Shown: positions 8,797 through 17,583, numbered from the stretch's first letter. The stretch is DNA of 64,000 nt from Sporosarcina sp. ACRSL (GCF_022346605.1 NZ_JAKRNT010000004.1:248001-312000); one strand, 5' to 3'. A program made the numbers and translations. The notes: generated by a model not told the origin, from the sequence alone.

Positions 8797-8854
8797 GGTG
8801 GGGGTTGGTTTATGAAATATAGTTAGTGTAACGAAAACAGAGGGGATGATTGGT

Positions 8855-9487
8855 ATGAATGAAATGGAACGTGAGTTGAAGGACGTGGGTTGTATTTGGT
8901 CGAGGAGAGCGGTTTGGAAGAAAGGGAACGAGGAGGTTTCTTTTGCAATCGGCTATTGTGCCAATCAGGCGGGGGCATCTGTCATTAAGGTGGTTGTGGC
9001 GGAAAGTGAAAATACACTTGTTCTGCAAGAATTGGTAGCGCACTATCGACCGGAGTTTGTAGCGAGTGGGGAAGGTCCAATAGTATGGATGGATGCCGTA
9101 AGCTTCCGGAAAGTCGAACCGCCGTTGTTTGTCAGTGATTCTCCTCTTTTCCGGACGGAAGCGTCGATTAATATGGTGTTTCTCATTTTGTTTACGGATC
9201 TTGCTAGATTGAAGTTTTGTCCTGAGGAGCTGAGGCACCTAGTGGATATCAGTTTGCTTGCGAGGCAAATGGCAACTAGCCAAGAATGGGCGTGTGCTAC
9301 GACAAAAGAAGCATTCGTTCAGCTGACGAATCATGTCGATATGGACAATTCCATTTGCAGCTTGCTGGATGATGAAGCTGCGGAGAGGATCGTTCATCAT
9401 TTAGCGGTGTTGCCGTTGAAGTCTGCAGAACTTGCCGTATCATATTCGAAATTGGTAAACGGAAGCATTATCGACAAATTAACGTGA
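8855..9487 (+). CDS. Uncharacterised protein, first gene of the PIN/HEPN cassette
   Basis: 210 residues, no domain recognised. It has no signal peptide or obvious membrane segment, so it is probably cytosolic. The N-terminal half looks alpha/beta, the C-terminal half mostly helical. GAGGGGA ends about eight bases before the ATG at 8855; an in-frame ATG at 8846 overlaps that site and is unlikely. Its stop region overlaps the ribosome binding site of the next gene. Four genes follow one another with overlaps or gaps of 44 bases or fewer, which suggests their products act together. The function is unknown. Confidence 0.75.
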   Translation: MNEMERELKDVGCIWSRRAVWKKGNEEVSFAIGYCANQAGASVIKVVVAESENTLVLQELVAHYRPEFVASGEGPIVWMDAVSFRKVEPPLFVSDSPLFRTEASINMVFLILFTDLARLKFCPEELRHLVDISLLARQMATSQEWACATTKEAFVQLTNHVDMDNSICSLLDDEAAERIVHHLAVLPLKSAELAVSYSKLVNGSIIDKLT

Positions 9488-9504
9488 AAAGGAGTGTCAA
9501 TCTA

Positions 9505-9894
9505 ATGAGCACTATCGTCGCTATCATTATGAGCATTATCTTTCTCGGCATCTACATCGCCATCTTGTTAATTCCCGACAAGGAAGGCGAACAGCATTTG
9601 AACGGGTTGTTAGAGAATAAAAGAGAAATGATTACGAAACTGGAAGAGGCGTTGGTGAGAGGAGACGAGCAGTTTCTTCAGAAATCTGCTCTAAAGGAAA
9701 CACTTTCTGCAGACATCCAACAGCTTCTCGAAACGAATGACCGCTTACAGAACGAGCTTGCGAGTTTACGGGACAAGCGAGATGAACTTTACGAGATGAC
9801 CGTTACGGAAGAGGAGGCTGTCGAGTTTTTTGAGGAGGAATTCGGGTCGCCACTTGAACGCAATGAGTTGGCACCCACTACTGACAAGGAGTGA
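9505..9894 (+). CDS. Small membrane-anchored coiled-coil protein
   Basis: 129 residues. An N-terminal membrane helix (IVAIIMSIIFLGIYIAILLI) is followed by a charged region of heptad-like character from about residue 30 to 100, then an acidic tail with an EEEAVEFFEEEFG stretch. The ATG at 9505 sits eight bases after GGAGTG; a GTG at 9484 in the same frame has no such site. It resembles a small membrane partner or scaffold more than an enzyme. It is the second gene of the cassette and its ribosome binding region abuts the gene before it. Confidence 0.75.
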   Translation: MSTIVAIIMSIIFLGIYIAILLIPDKEGEQHLNGLLENKREMITKLEEALVRGDEQFLQKSALKETLSADIQQLLETNDRLQNELASLRDKRDELYEMTVTEEEAVEFFEEEFGSPLERNELAPTTDKE

Positions 9895-9899
9895 ATTTC

Positions 9900-10976
9900 A
9901 TGCAAATCATCATCGATATTATTGTCGTTTCATTCAGTTTTGCCGTAGTAGCTATACTCGCGTGTGGTTATGTGTACATGATTGCCCATCACTTGCAAAC
10001 GAAGGAAGAAGAAAATGCCGATAAGAAGTATTCCTCTTTTGAAAAAGTGGTGTTCGCTGCTGTATGTCCGGAAACCGCCTTTTTCCGCATCTTCCCTTCG
10101 GACGGTGGCGTAGTACTAGGCTTAAAAGGGAATTTGCATATCGCTTTCATTTTCCTGCATGTATATTTCTTAGGCAATATCCTTTACTTCTTGGACAAGC
10201 CGATCCATTGGGACACGATTGGATGGATTGTGGCTGTTACGTGGGCGCTCTTCTTTGTAGCAAGCAGGGTCTTCGGTGTTTACACGATGGTGAAAAACTT
10301 GGATTTTTTCAAAGAACAAGACGCGCTCGATGAGAAGATCAATGAACTGACGGACTTGCTCAAACAGATGCAGAAAAAACAGAAGTCCGCTACGGAAGAA
10401 ATTCTGCCTTTCGTAAAGAAGAAGGAGAAAGAACTTCGTTTCGTCGACGCCTATCAAAAAAGAATCACAGAAGTCAAACAGGTGATCCGTGAGCGGGAAG
10501 CGGAGATTGTTTACAAATTGAATGTCGTCAAACATAACTTGACACTTATCCGCGGGTTAGACCGAGATGTCGAGATTGCAATTGACTCGAACGTGTTGAT
10601 GAAGTGTGACAATTACTTGGTCGACGCAATGCAGCAACGTGATATCTTGATCAGTAAACGCGTACAGCAGGAATGGGATAAAAACAAAGGAAGTGCAGAC
10701 CAGCAAAAAGCGTTCCGCGCGCGCCATGCGATCCGCCGATTAGTGAACTTGGAAAACTATCGGTTTGTCGTAAGTAAATGGGATACGATGTTCATGAAAA
10801 AGAACGATCTTCTGTCAGGGGTGCCTGACGACGAAATTATTGCGGATTATGTGTATGAGCAGCAGCGGGGGAAGAAAGTCGTTGTCCTGTCAGATGACAA
10901 TAATTTTATTGGCAGCGCAAAAGTCCATTTGCCTGTATTGCAACTGAAAGAGATTGATTTATTTTCCTCTGAATGA
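9900..10976 (+). CDS. Membrane-anchored PIN-domain (candidate ribonuclease) protein
   Basis: 358 residues. About three membrane helices lie in the first 125 residues, then a charged coiled-coil region to about residue 210, then a C-terminal PIN-like domain. The acidic residues expected of a PIN active site are visible: D229 in AIDSNVLM, E258 in RVQQEWDK, D310/D311 in GVPDDEIIADY, and D332/D333 in VVLSDDNNF. PIN domains are metal-dependent single-stranded RNases, common in toxins and RNA processing. The start is the ATG at 9900, eight bases after AAGGAG. It overlaps neither neighbour in coding sequence but is tightly linked to both. A membrane-tethered PIN protein is unusual; that the domain is active is inference from the conserved acids. 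Confidence 0.8.
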   Translation: MQIIIDIIVVSFSFAVVAILACGYVYMIAHHLQTKEEENADKKYSSFEKVVFAAVCPETAFFRIFPSDGGVVLGLKGNLHIAFIFLHVYFLGNILYFLDKPIHWDTIGWIVAVTWALFFVASRVFGVYTMVKNLDFFKEQDALDEKINELTDLLKQMQKKQKSATEEILPFVKKKEKELRFVDAYQKRITEVKQVIREREAEIVYKLNVVKHNLTLIRGLDRDVEIAIDSNVLMKCDNYLVDAMQQRDILISKRVQQEWDKNKGSADQQKAFRARHAIRRLVNLENYRFVVSKWDTMFMKKNDLLSGVPDDEIIADYVYEQQRGKKVVVLSDDNNFIGSAKVHLPVLQLKEIDLFSSE

Positions 10977-11020
10977 GGTGCTGGCATGGTATGATGGAGA
11001 AAAAAGGGAGGCCTTCCATA

Positions 11021-13093
11021 ATGACCAATATGATTAAGCAACCTGCGGGCAAGGAGCAGGTTTATCATTGTCTAGTAACCAATGCGTCCACCACAAAATC
11101 CGCCTGCAACTCCTTTCAAGCGGGGAAACATTCCAATCAATACGCCCCCGCAAATCTACCATGCCTTCAATGCGAGTGTCTCATTCGCCCACTTTCGGAA
11201 TCGTTATCGCTTTTGGCGTACTATCCCGAGAAATCAATAGCTTATATGTATACATACCGGGGCTTCCTTGTGTTTTCAGATTCACTTGAAGTCCTTCCGG
11301 AAAAAATGAAATCCATGCTGAAGCAATTAGCATGTGATGATGCGTTCATATTGGAAGAGGTGGGGAATAAGTGGACAGAATATGGTCGGTACAAAGAAGC
11401 TCTTTCTTCATTTAAAAAGGCCGATACGATCAAGCCAACAGCGCAATTGTCCAAAAAGATTGGGGAGACGCTTTTTCATCTTGGAAAATATGCAGATGCT
11501 ATCCCGTATTTGGAAAAAGCGAAATCGATGGACGCGAAGACTTATCTTTTGCTTGGACGTTGTTATGAACGGCTCGGGAATGTGGACCAAACGACACTTC
11601 ATTTCCGAAAAGCTTATGGACTTGGACGAGGCGATACGGAAATTATTGAAGCAATCGCACTCCATTTCTATGATCTAGTCAATCAAAACAATGCCCATGA
11701 TACAGCTATTTTGGATGAAACGATTGGCTATTTCCGTCAACTTGTCAACGATCGTTTGGAAAAGCGCACTGCAGAATTGGCCAAGTTCAATGGAAAATAT
11801 TTTTTCAATGACAAAGATTTATCTGTACTCAAATTAGCAAATCTTTATTTATTGAAAGAAGCTTATGAACTAACTATAGATTGTTTGGACAACTACATAA
11901 GTTTATTCCCCTATACGTCCAAAAAAGATATTTATACTTCCATTAAAAGCGGCAAACTGCTGATCTATCTATCCGAGGATTTAAATCAGGAGAAGCAAAA
12001 GCGCCATGAAGAGAAAACAGCTGACTTCTTTCAATATTTATTTGCACATCTTTATGAGCTGAAAGCAAGATGCCACCATCATCTAGGCGATGATGATGCA
12101 GCCGAAAAAATGGTGGCGTTTGCGAAGGCGTTTGACTGTCGCCTTCCGAATCTTCCTTTGCTCGAACGGGCAATAAGAGATCGGTCTATCGTCAATTCGT
12201 TGGAATCAAAGCAAAAGGAATTCGATCAGTTGAATGAACAAATTGCGATCTTAACGGAACAATTCCATGTGTTGCAGACACAGACAACTGAACGAATGGA
12301 CAAGTTGGAGCAAGATTTCGAGACGTATAAGCAAGAGTTGGATAAAAAACTGGAAACAATCAGTACTGACCTAAAAGGGTATGTCGATGCAAGATTTTCT
12401 CAATATACGGCATTCCTCGAAAAGCTGACCGCATTTCCGGACTGGCATAAGCGGATGGAGTACTTGGAAGAATTGTTGACTCCAGGGCAATTCCGCGATC
12501 TTAAACAGTTCGATGAAGCGACGGAAGAGAGCGTCAAAAGGAAGTTTTCCGATGATGACGATATTCAAAACATGGCCCGGATCATTGATGTGTGGGCGAC
12601 AGGGGAATGGCTGTACCGGCATTATGAAGACTTTTTCAACCATGAAAATCCGGATGGAATGGACACATCTTTCATTGCCATCTCCTATTTTAAAACGCTA
12701 GAGGTGACGTTGGCGAAGAAGATCGGGGAATTGTCAAAAGGAGCCGAGCTGGTCGAATACAATAATAAAGAAAAGAAAGTGAGAGTCGCACTCGACTATA
12801 AGAAAAATCCGATTGAAGTCGGCGATGCAGTTTATTACCACCAGACGATTGGAAAATATAACGGATTCATCCGAAACTTCAGCAAGTATGAGAAGTACGA
12901 AGAAAATTTGGATCCGCTGCACCCTGATTATCGGAAAAAGCGTGATCAATTAGCGATAACAACGAACAACTTTACAAAAGTACACCGCAACAAATGCAGC
13001 CATAAAAGCATTTTGGCAGTTCAGCAAGTGGCGGCGTTGCGCAACGAGTTCAATGCGTTAATGTTGAGTTTGTTGAAGTCGTTCAGGCGATGA
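11021..13093 (+). CDS. TPR and coiled-coil protein with C-terminal HEPN-like Rx4H motif
   Basis: About 690 residues. A cysteine-containing N-terminal segment (LPCLQCECL) is followed by TPR-like repeats from about residue 105 to 385 (for example YGRYKEALSSFKKADTIKP and LGKYADAIPYLEKAKSMD). Next comes a coiled coil to about residue 455, and a helical C-terminal domain. That domain has FKTLEVTLAKKIGEL and, near the end, HRNKCSH, giving R656 and H661 in the Rx4-6H spacing of HEPN RNases. AAGGGAGG nine bases before the ATG at 11021 sets the start; the frame extends back to 10973 without a better site. It closes the cassette. The HEPN assignment is motif-based and tentative. Confidence 0.75.
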   Translation: MTNMIKQPAGKEQVYHCLVTNASTTKSACNSFQAGKHSNQYAPANLPCLQCECLIRPLSESLSLLAYYPEKSIAYMYTYRGFLVFSDSLEVLPEKMKSMLKQLACDDAFILEEVGNKWTEYGRYKEALSSFKKADTIKPTAQLSKKIGETLFHLGKYADAIPYLEKAKSMDAKTYLLLGRCYERLGNVDQTTLHFRKAYGLGRGDTEIIEAIALHFYDLVNQNNAHDTAILDETIGYFRQLVNDRLEKRTAELAKFNGKYFFNDKDLSVLKLANLYLLKEAYELTIDCLDNYISLFPYTSKKDIYTSIKSGKLLIYLSEDLNQEKQKRHEEKTADFFQYLFAHLYELKARCHHHLGDDDAAEKMVAFAKAFDCRLPNLPLLERAIRDRSIVNSLESKQKEFDQLNEQIAILTEQFHVLQTQTTERMDKLEQDFETYKQELDKKLETISTDLKGYVDARFSQYTAFLEKLTAFPDWHKRMEYLEELLTPGQFRDLKQFDEATEESVKRKFSDDDDIQNMARIIDVWATGEWLYRHYEDFFNHENPDGMDTSFIAISYFKTLEVTLAKKIGELSKGAELVEYNNKEKKVRVALDYKKNPIEVGDAVYYHQTIGKYNGFIRNFSKYEKYEENLDPLHPDYRKKRDQLAITTNNFTKVHRNKCSHKSILAVQQVAALRNEFNALMLSLLKSFRR

Positions 13094-13144
13094 AAAGACA
13101 AGAGGCTCGCAGGTTAAGGAGTAAATTTTAACTAACAAACTCTT

Positions 13145-13183
13145 AGGAGACACAATTCACATATGAATGAGTGTCTCCTTTTA
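13145..13183 (+). terminator. Terminator of the PIN/HEPN cassette
   Basis: AGGAGACAC pairs with GTGTCTCCT, followed by a T run, about 50 bp after the cassette's last stop codon. Confidence 0.8.
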
Positions 13184-13272
13184 TGTTGAATGGACAATTG
13201 CGAGAGTTTACAAGGATTTTTCTTTTGAATATAGAATTTAATACAGAAGGAACTTAAAGAGGTGAAATGCAA

Positions 13273-14226
13273 ATGCCCATAGATAATCTTAATGATTTAA
13301 GTAATGATTTGAGAAAAATTGAAAGTGAATATAAAAAGAAAATAGAACCTTACCGTAAAGATTTGTGGAAGTTTTGTTTTACATTAACACGATCACCGTG
13401 GGATGCTGAGGATCTAGTTCAAGAAACTTTGTTTAAATCTCTCTCCGTGTTGGCAAAATTATTTCAGCCTGTAAATACAAAAGCCTATTTATTTAAAATC
13501 GCTACTAATTTATGGATTGATCAAGTAAGAAAACAGAAAAATAATCATCTGCTTTTTGATGACCTATTGGTTCACGATGCAAGTTCAGCAGAAGCATTCC
13601 ACCTCTTGGAAAATCTTGAAGTGCTAGTGAATCATTTAACGCCAACTCAATATGTAGCTCTTATTTTGACGGATGTCCTTCAATTTAAAGGCAGAGAAGT
13701 AGCGGAAATCATGTCGACTTCCGAAGGTGCCGTATATACAAACGTAAGTCGAGCACGCCAAACGATGAGAAACCTTACAATCGCTCAAACAAAGAAAGAA
13801 AATGCGGTTCGAGACATTTCAGCCAATGAGGTCATTGAAGTTTTACTTAAAGGATTTAGAAATAAAGATCCTGAATTAATAGCCTCCCTCTTGGATGAGA
13901 ATGTTATCACCGATATCACACATTCAGGAATGGAATATGGTAAAAATGAAACGAAGAAGAATTCATTAAGAGATTGGGCAGAAGTTGTTCAGAAGCAGCA
14001 TACGATTATTGCGGAATACATTGAACTGTGGGGGAGACCAGTTATTATCGAGCTAGAAAGAAAGCTGGATAATAAAATTTACCTTAATAACATTCATTAC
14101 ATGGAAATGGTGGAAGATAAAATTACGTATTGGAAGTTTTATTGTTTTTCATGGGATCTCATGCAAATGGCGGCCGAAGAGCTTGAAGTAAAATTAAATG
14201 CAGAGTATTTTTACCATGTCTTTTAA
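13273..14226 (+). CDS. ECF-type sigma factor with C-terminal SnoaL/NTF2-like domain
   Basis: 317 residues. Region 2 is visible in WKFCFTLTRSPWDAEDLVQE and AYLFKIATNLWIDQVRKQ. Region 4 is in LTPTQYVALILTDVLQFKGR followed by EVAEIMSTSEGAVYTNVSRA. The C-terminal 120 residues (DISANEVIEVLLKGFRNKDP onward) look like the SnoaL-like fold attached to ECF41-type sigma factors, where it replaces a separate anti-sigma. The ATG at 13273 is better spaced from GAGGTG than the ATG at 13267. The gene is clearly more AT-rich than its neighbours, as is the VOC gene after it, which suggests separate acquisition. Confidence 0.85.
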   Translation: MPIDNLNDLSNDLRKIESEYKKKIEPYRKDLWKFCFTLTRSPWDAEDLVQETLFKSLSVLAKLFQPVNTKAYLFKIATNLWIDQVRKQKNNHLLFDDLLVHDASSAEAFHLLENLEVLVNHLTPTQYVALILTDVLQFKGREVAEIMSTSEGAVYTNVSRARQTMRNLTIAQTKKENAVRDISANEVIEVLLKGFRNKDPELIASLLDENVITDITHSGMEYGKNETKKNSLRDWAEVVQKQHTIIAEYIELWGRPVIIELERKLDNKIYLNNIHYMEMVEDKITYWKFYCFSWDLMQMAAEELEVKLNAEYFYHVF

Positions 14227-14321
14227 TAAAATTATTTGTCTGTAAGGTTTTCACTCTAAATATCGTTATATAGGTTGAAGTCCAAAAAAGGATTTCAAAT
14301 ATATTCTAGGAGAGTGAAGAA

Positions 14322-14696
14322 ATGAGCAGTCCAGTAGCGATTAAGATTAACACCATATTTGTACACGTAAGCGATTTAAAGCAGTCAGTAAAATGGTATT
14401 CACAATTACTTGGGCAAGAGTATGATTCAACTACGATTGAAAGACCTGTTTACAACATGAAAATTGCCCACCATACAGGTTTAACTCTGGATGCTGGACC
14501 AGAAGGGGTAACAAAAAAACTATTGCCGAGTGATTATCCTTTGTTTAATTTTCACACAGAAAATATTGAGCAATCCTACGCCTATGTAAATGAATTAGGA
14601 TACAAAGTTGAATCGGAAATCGTAAGCTTTGATGATTTTTCATTTTTTACACTACGTGATCCTGACGGGAATTTCATAATGATTTGTACAGGATAA
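14322..14696 (+). CDS. VOC-family (glyoxalase/bleomycin resistance-like) protein
   Basis: 124 residues, one VOC module pair. It begins with the typical strand and helix (IFVHVSDLKQSVKWYSQLLG) and ends with FTLRDPDGNFIMI, where the D-P-D-G-N motif is standard. VOC proteins are metal-dependent lyases, dioxygenases or drug-binding proteins; the substrate is unknown here. It follows the sigma factor by 95 bp on the same strand with similar AT-rich composition, so it may be its target or partner (inference). Confidence 0.85.
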   Translation: MSSPVAIKINTIFVHVSDLKQSVKWYSQLLGQEYDSTTIERPVYNMKIAHHTGLTLDAGPEGVTKKLLPSDYPLFNFHTENIEQSYAYVNELGYKVESEIVSFDDFSFFTLRDPDGNFIMICTG

Positions 14697-14710
14697 TGTA
14701 ATGTATTTAT

Positions 14711-14749
14711 AACTGGCGCTACTCTATAAAGGGTTAGCGCCAGTTTTGA
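14711..14749. terminator. Bidirectional-type terminator between convergent genes
   Basis: Perfect 11-bp stem (AACTGGCGCTA and TAGCGCCAGTT) with a 13-base loop and T run, between the VOC gene and the convergent WYL operon. Confidence 0.85.
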
Positions 14750-14759
14750 TTTCAAGTGA

Positions 14760-15608
14760 TTATGATTTTGTATAATTTTTCAACGCCATTTTAGCCGAAT
14801 GGATCAATTCATCTTGTAGCGCCTTCGGTGAGAGCAAACGTACATGCGGACCGAAAAGCCGGATTTTGGAAAGGAGATATTTTTCCTCTTCGGGATAGTA
14901 GTGGATCAGCAATTGATAGCTGCCATTTTCCTCGACGATTTCCCGTTCAAACGATGAGAAGGCGTGGAAGAGACGTTGGACATCCATATTCTCATAGAGA
15001 GGTTTCCAGAGAAGAGCCGCGACCCGTTTGTCTTCGTATTTCGGCAGCAACTGTTCCAATTCTTCGGCGTAAGGCGTCTTGTCGATGTCCAAGCTGCTAA
15101 CTGCAGAGATATTTGTCACGGGAGTGAGCCTTCGCCTTTGTAGAGGTTCACATTCTGGATCATGCCGAAGCCACCAAAGATACCATCGTTTCTTCGCAAT
15201 GTTATACATGAGCCAGTACGGAATTCCTTCTTCATTGTAAGTGGCTCCATTATTTGTCTGATAGGAAATGTGCATGCATGTTTCGGCACTTATGAAGGAT
15301 CGCAATGTCTTCACAAGAGGTGCCTCAGCTCGCTCGATATCTGGCTTTCCTTTTTCCGTTAAATAATTATGTAAGGAAGGGCTGGCCTGCTGGTCGTTCA
15401 ACAGCCTGAGTAAAGTTTCCCGCGTGTCGGCGTCTAGAAAAGCCCCCGTATCTTCATGTCGAAGGAAATAAAACAGCCATGCTTTTTCCGTATTTGTCGG
15501 TACGAACGGACCCGCCTCAATCGCTATTTCTTCAGCTTCGTAATTCATATTAGTAAGCCGAAGACGATCAATAAAATCAGGATCATTCAACTTATTCACA
15601 AGCTTCAT
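14760..15608 (-). CDS. WYL-domain regulatory protein, second of two
   Basis: About 282 residues. The central part holds a WYL-type segment (MYNIAKKRWYLWWLRHDPE, then RRRLTPVTNISAV), which is the Sm-like beta barrel that senses ligands or nucleic acid. The C-terminal part resembles the WCX extension. No N-terminal helix-turn-helix of the usual type is evident, so it probably acts with the upstream WYL protein rather than alone. The start at 15608 overlaps the end of the upstream gene by 17 bases, and GGGAGGTG lies ten bases ahead inside that gene. This arrangement indicates translational coupling. Confidence 0.82.
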   Translation of the reverse strand: MKLVNKLNDPDFIDRLRLTNMNYEAEEIAIEAGPFVPTNTEKAWLFYFLRHEDTGAFLDADTRETLLRLLNDQQASPSLHNYLTEKGKPDIERAEAPLVKTLRSFISAETCMHISYQTNNGATYNEEGIPYWLMYNIAKKRWYLWWLRHDPECEPLQRRRLTPVTNISAVSSLDIDKTPYAEELEQLLPKYEDKRVAALLWKPLYENMDVQRLFHAFSSFEREIVEENGSYQLLIHYYPEEEKYLLSKIRLFGPHVRLLSPKALQDELIHSAKMALKNYTKS

Positions 15609-16938
15609 ATTGAGCGAGCACCTCCCGCAAGTCTGCAATCATCTGATTTCGCATTTCAACCGGTTCAAGAACGGTAGCCCCTCTGCCGAAACTTCTAAGC
15701 CACGGTATGATTTCGGCAGTTCCCCGTACGTCGATTTCCCATACAAAGCTGCCATCTTCATGTTCTTCCGTAATTTGCCCCCACTGTCCTTGTTCTTGGA
15801 CTTTCTTTTTTATGAAATTCCCGTGGGTTTCAACCTTATCGACCTGGAAGAGCACTTTTACTTTGGTAACTTCCGAAACGTAATTCACACACCAGCTGTT
15901 TTCCAATTCAGAAGCACATTGTTCTCTTAATTGGGCAAGTAAATCGGGATCTACTGCCGCCCCTTTTGAAATATGGCTAATATAATCGACGCGATACCGC
16001 TGAAGTTCTTCGCCGGGGACGCTCTGTACCGGACTGCCAAGCACATACCAACGTGCGAAGTGGTAATCGAAAACGATCTTTAACGGGATTATCTCGATCA
16101 ACTCTTTGGAGCGTCGGGACTTCTGGACGACCTGCTTCCTTTGTTCACTTACAGGGGAATACCGCATTTTGACGGACCGTCCTTCTTCCAGAATCGGCAA
16201 CAGTTCATAGCACATATATTCATCCAACACCCTGCCGCAATAAGGGTATTGGTAGATCGTATGCTCCAGCTTCTCTTGTGGAATAAAAGCACGTTTCAGC
16301 ATATGTTCTTTCAGTTTATCGAGCAACAAAAATCCTGGAGCCGCCGGGATTTCTGCGTATGTACAAAACGTGATGAAGGCATGCAAATCGATTAGTTCAT
16401 CTTCCCAGAAATGGTCGAATAATGTTTGCACGCGATAGAAGCTTTCGCCTTTACGGCTTGATTTGACGATCAATCCATCAGCTACTAACACGTCTACGTA
16501 TCGTTTTAAAGCCCTTTTATCAAGCGACGCTGTGTGATCAAGATCGCTCTCTTCTAAAAAATGCGTTCCAAGTTTTGCGAGAAGTTCGGTCGTTGACAAT
16601 TCACCGTAATGGTCAAGCAACTTTAAGATTAAAGCATAGCGAATCATCGCCGTCTCCTCGATTTTATCTGTTTGATAAAGTCTCCCAAGAAAATTTTGCA
16701 TGTTGTGGTACGGATCGTATTTAATCCGGTTTTGCAACGCTTCTTTATTCGACTGCCTTCCTATTTTGGACATCTCATCTAAGTAAAGAAGGTCCGTCAT
16801 TTCCTTGACTGTTTTATAATACGTCGATTCCGAAACACCGAGCATTTCCATCACTTCATTTAAATCATGAACGCCGTCGTAAACAAAAAAAGAGCGAAGG
16901 ATTTCTTGGCGTTTCTTCACATTCGTTTGCTGTTTCAC
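15592..16938 (-). CDS. HTH plus WYL-domain transcriptional regulator
   Basis: 448 residues. The N-terminal helix-turn-helix is visible in VHDLNEVMEMLGVSESTYY, and a further helical DNA-binding-like section follows. The WYL core is around EIIPLKIVFDYHFARWYVLG and RYRVDYISHISKG. The C terminus (GTAEIIPWLRSFGRGATVLE) matches the WCX extension. The GTG at 16938 follows AGGAGGTGGCGAA, and a GTG further out at 16962 has no such site. WYL proteins often repress phage-defence operons. A 23-bp motif just upstream recurs before the PIN/HEPN cassette, so this protein is the best candidate for its regulator (inference). Confidence 0.88.
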   Translation of the reverse strand: MKQQTNVKKRQEILRSFFVYDGVHDLNEVMEMLGVSESTYYKTVKEMTDLLYLDEMSKIGRQSNKEALQNRIKYDPYHNMQNFLGRLYQTDKIEETAMIRYALILKLLDHYGELSTTELLAKLGTHFLEESDLDHTASLDKRALKRYVDVLVADGLIVKSSRKGESFYRVQTLFDHFWEDELIDLHAFITFCTYAEIPAAPGFLLLDKLKEHMLKRAFIPQEKLEHTIYQYPYCGRVLDEYMCYELLPILEEGRSVKMRYSPVSEQRKQVVQKSRRSKELIEIIPLKIVFDYHFARWYVLGSPVQSVPGEELQRYRVDYISHISKGAAVDPDLLAQLREQCASELENSWCVNYVSEVTKVKVLFQVDKVETHGNFIKKKVQEQGQWGQITEEHEDGSFVWEIDVRGTAEIIPWLRSFGRGATVLEPVEMRNQMIADLREVLAQYEACE

Positions 16939-16950
16939 TTCGCCACCTCC

Positions 16951-16973
16951 TAAACTGTACACGAAATGTCCTA
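16951..16973 (-). promoter_or_regulatory. Candidate WYL autoregulatory operator
   Basis: Reading on the plus strand: TAAACTGTACACG, AAATGTC, CTA. It agrees with 8774-8796 at 21 of 23 positions. It lies 13 bases before the WYL start codon and in the divergent gap shared with the gene at 17034, so one protein bound here could control both directions. Confidence 0.5.
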
Positions 16974-17033
16974 CCTGAAAGCTTCCTACTATTCTATTAT
17001 TTTACTATATCATAACCACTAGGAGGAATCGGA

Positions 17034-17579
17034 ATGGGACTAATAGGATTCTTTATTACTACATTTATACTTTTTGTTATCTTGCTTGCTATCATTGGTG
17101 AATTTATGAAAGATGTTGAACCGGAGACGGCTGATGAAACGCTTGCAACAGGAATTGGACAAAATCTACCTTCTTCAGGAGTAGGAGCTAGTCATGTTGC
17201 AATTGCATCTGAGTGGCAGGAAGATACTGAACTGACAGACTTGCTTGAGGAAATGGAAAGAGAAGAAGCTGAGTTTCAGCGATTCATAGAATCGAACAAG
17301 GTGGACATGCCCGTTGAGGAAGAAGCACCTTTTCAAGTGCTAGAACCAGTACATGAGGAGATGGAAAATCTAGCGACATTTACGCATGATTCGATGATCC
17401 TGGGAATGACGGATCTCGACAACTATCCTCCAAATCCTTACGAAACGCCAGGCATCGACCAAGTGATAGACATGGACTATCACGGGATCATCGATAATCC
17501 GCTTGATATGCTGGAAGATATAAATACGTTGGATGATGATCCGTATATGGATCATCATTATGGGGGAGATGAGTATTGA
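17034..17579 (+). CDS. Small acidic membrane-anchored protein
   Basis: 181 residues. One N-terminal membrane helix (GFFITTFILFVILLAIIGEF) precedes a long, strongly acidic, low-complexity cytoplasmic or extracellular tail rich in Asp, Glu, Pro and Tyr (for example LDNYPPNPYETPGIDQVIDM). No domain was recognised. AGGAGGAATCGGA precedes the ATG. It diverges from the WYL operon across a 95-bp gap that holds the candidate operator. The membrane anchor recalls the membrane proteins of the PIN/HEPN cassette, so a shared role is possible but unproven. A repeat doublet starts five bases after its stop. Confidence 0.75.
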   Translation: MGLIGFFITTFILFVILLAIIGEFMKDVEPETADETLATGIGQNLPSSGVGASHVAIASEWQEDTELTDLLEEMEREEAEFQRFIESNKVDMPVEEEAPFQVLEPVHEEMENLATFTHDSMILGMTDLDNYPPNPYETPGIDQVIDMDYHGIIDNPLDMLEDINTLDDDPYMDHHYGGDEY

Positions 17580-17583
17580 AGAA

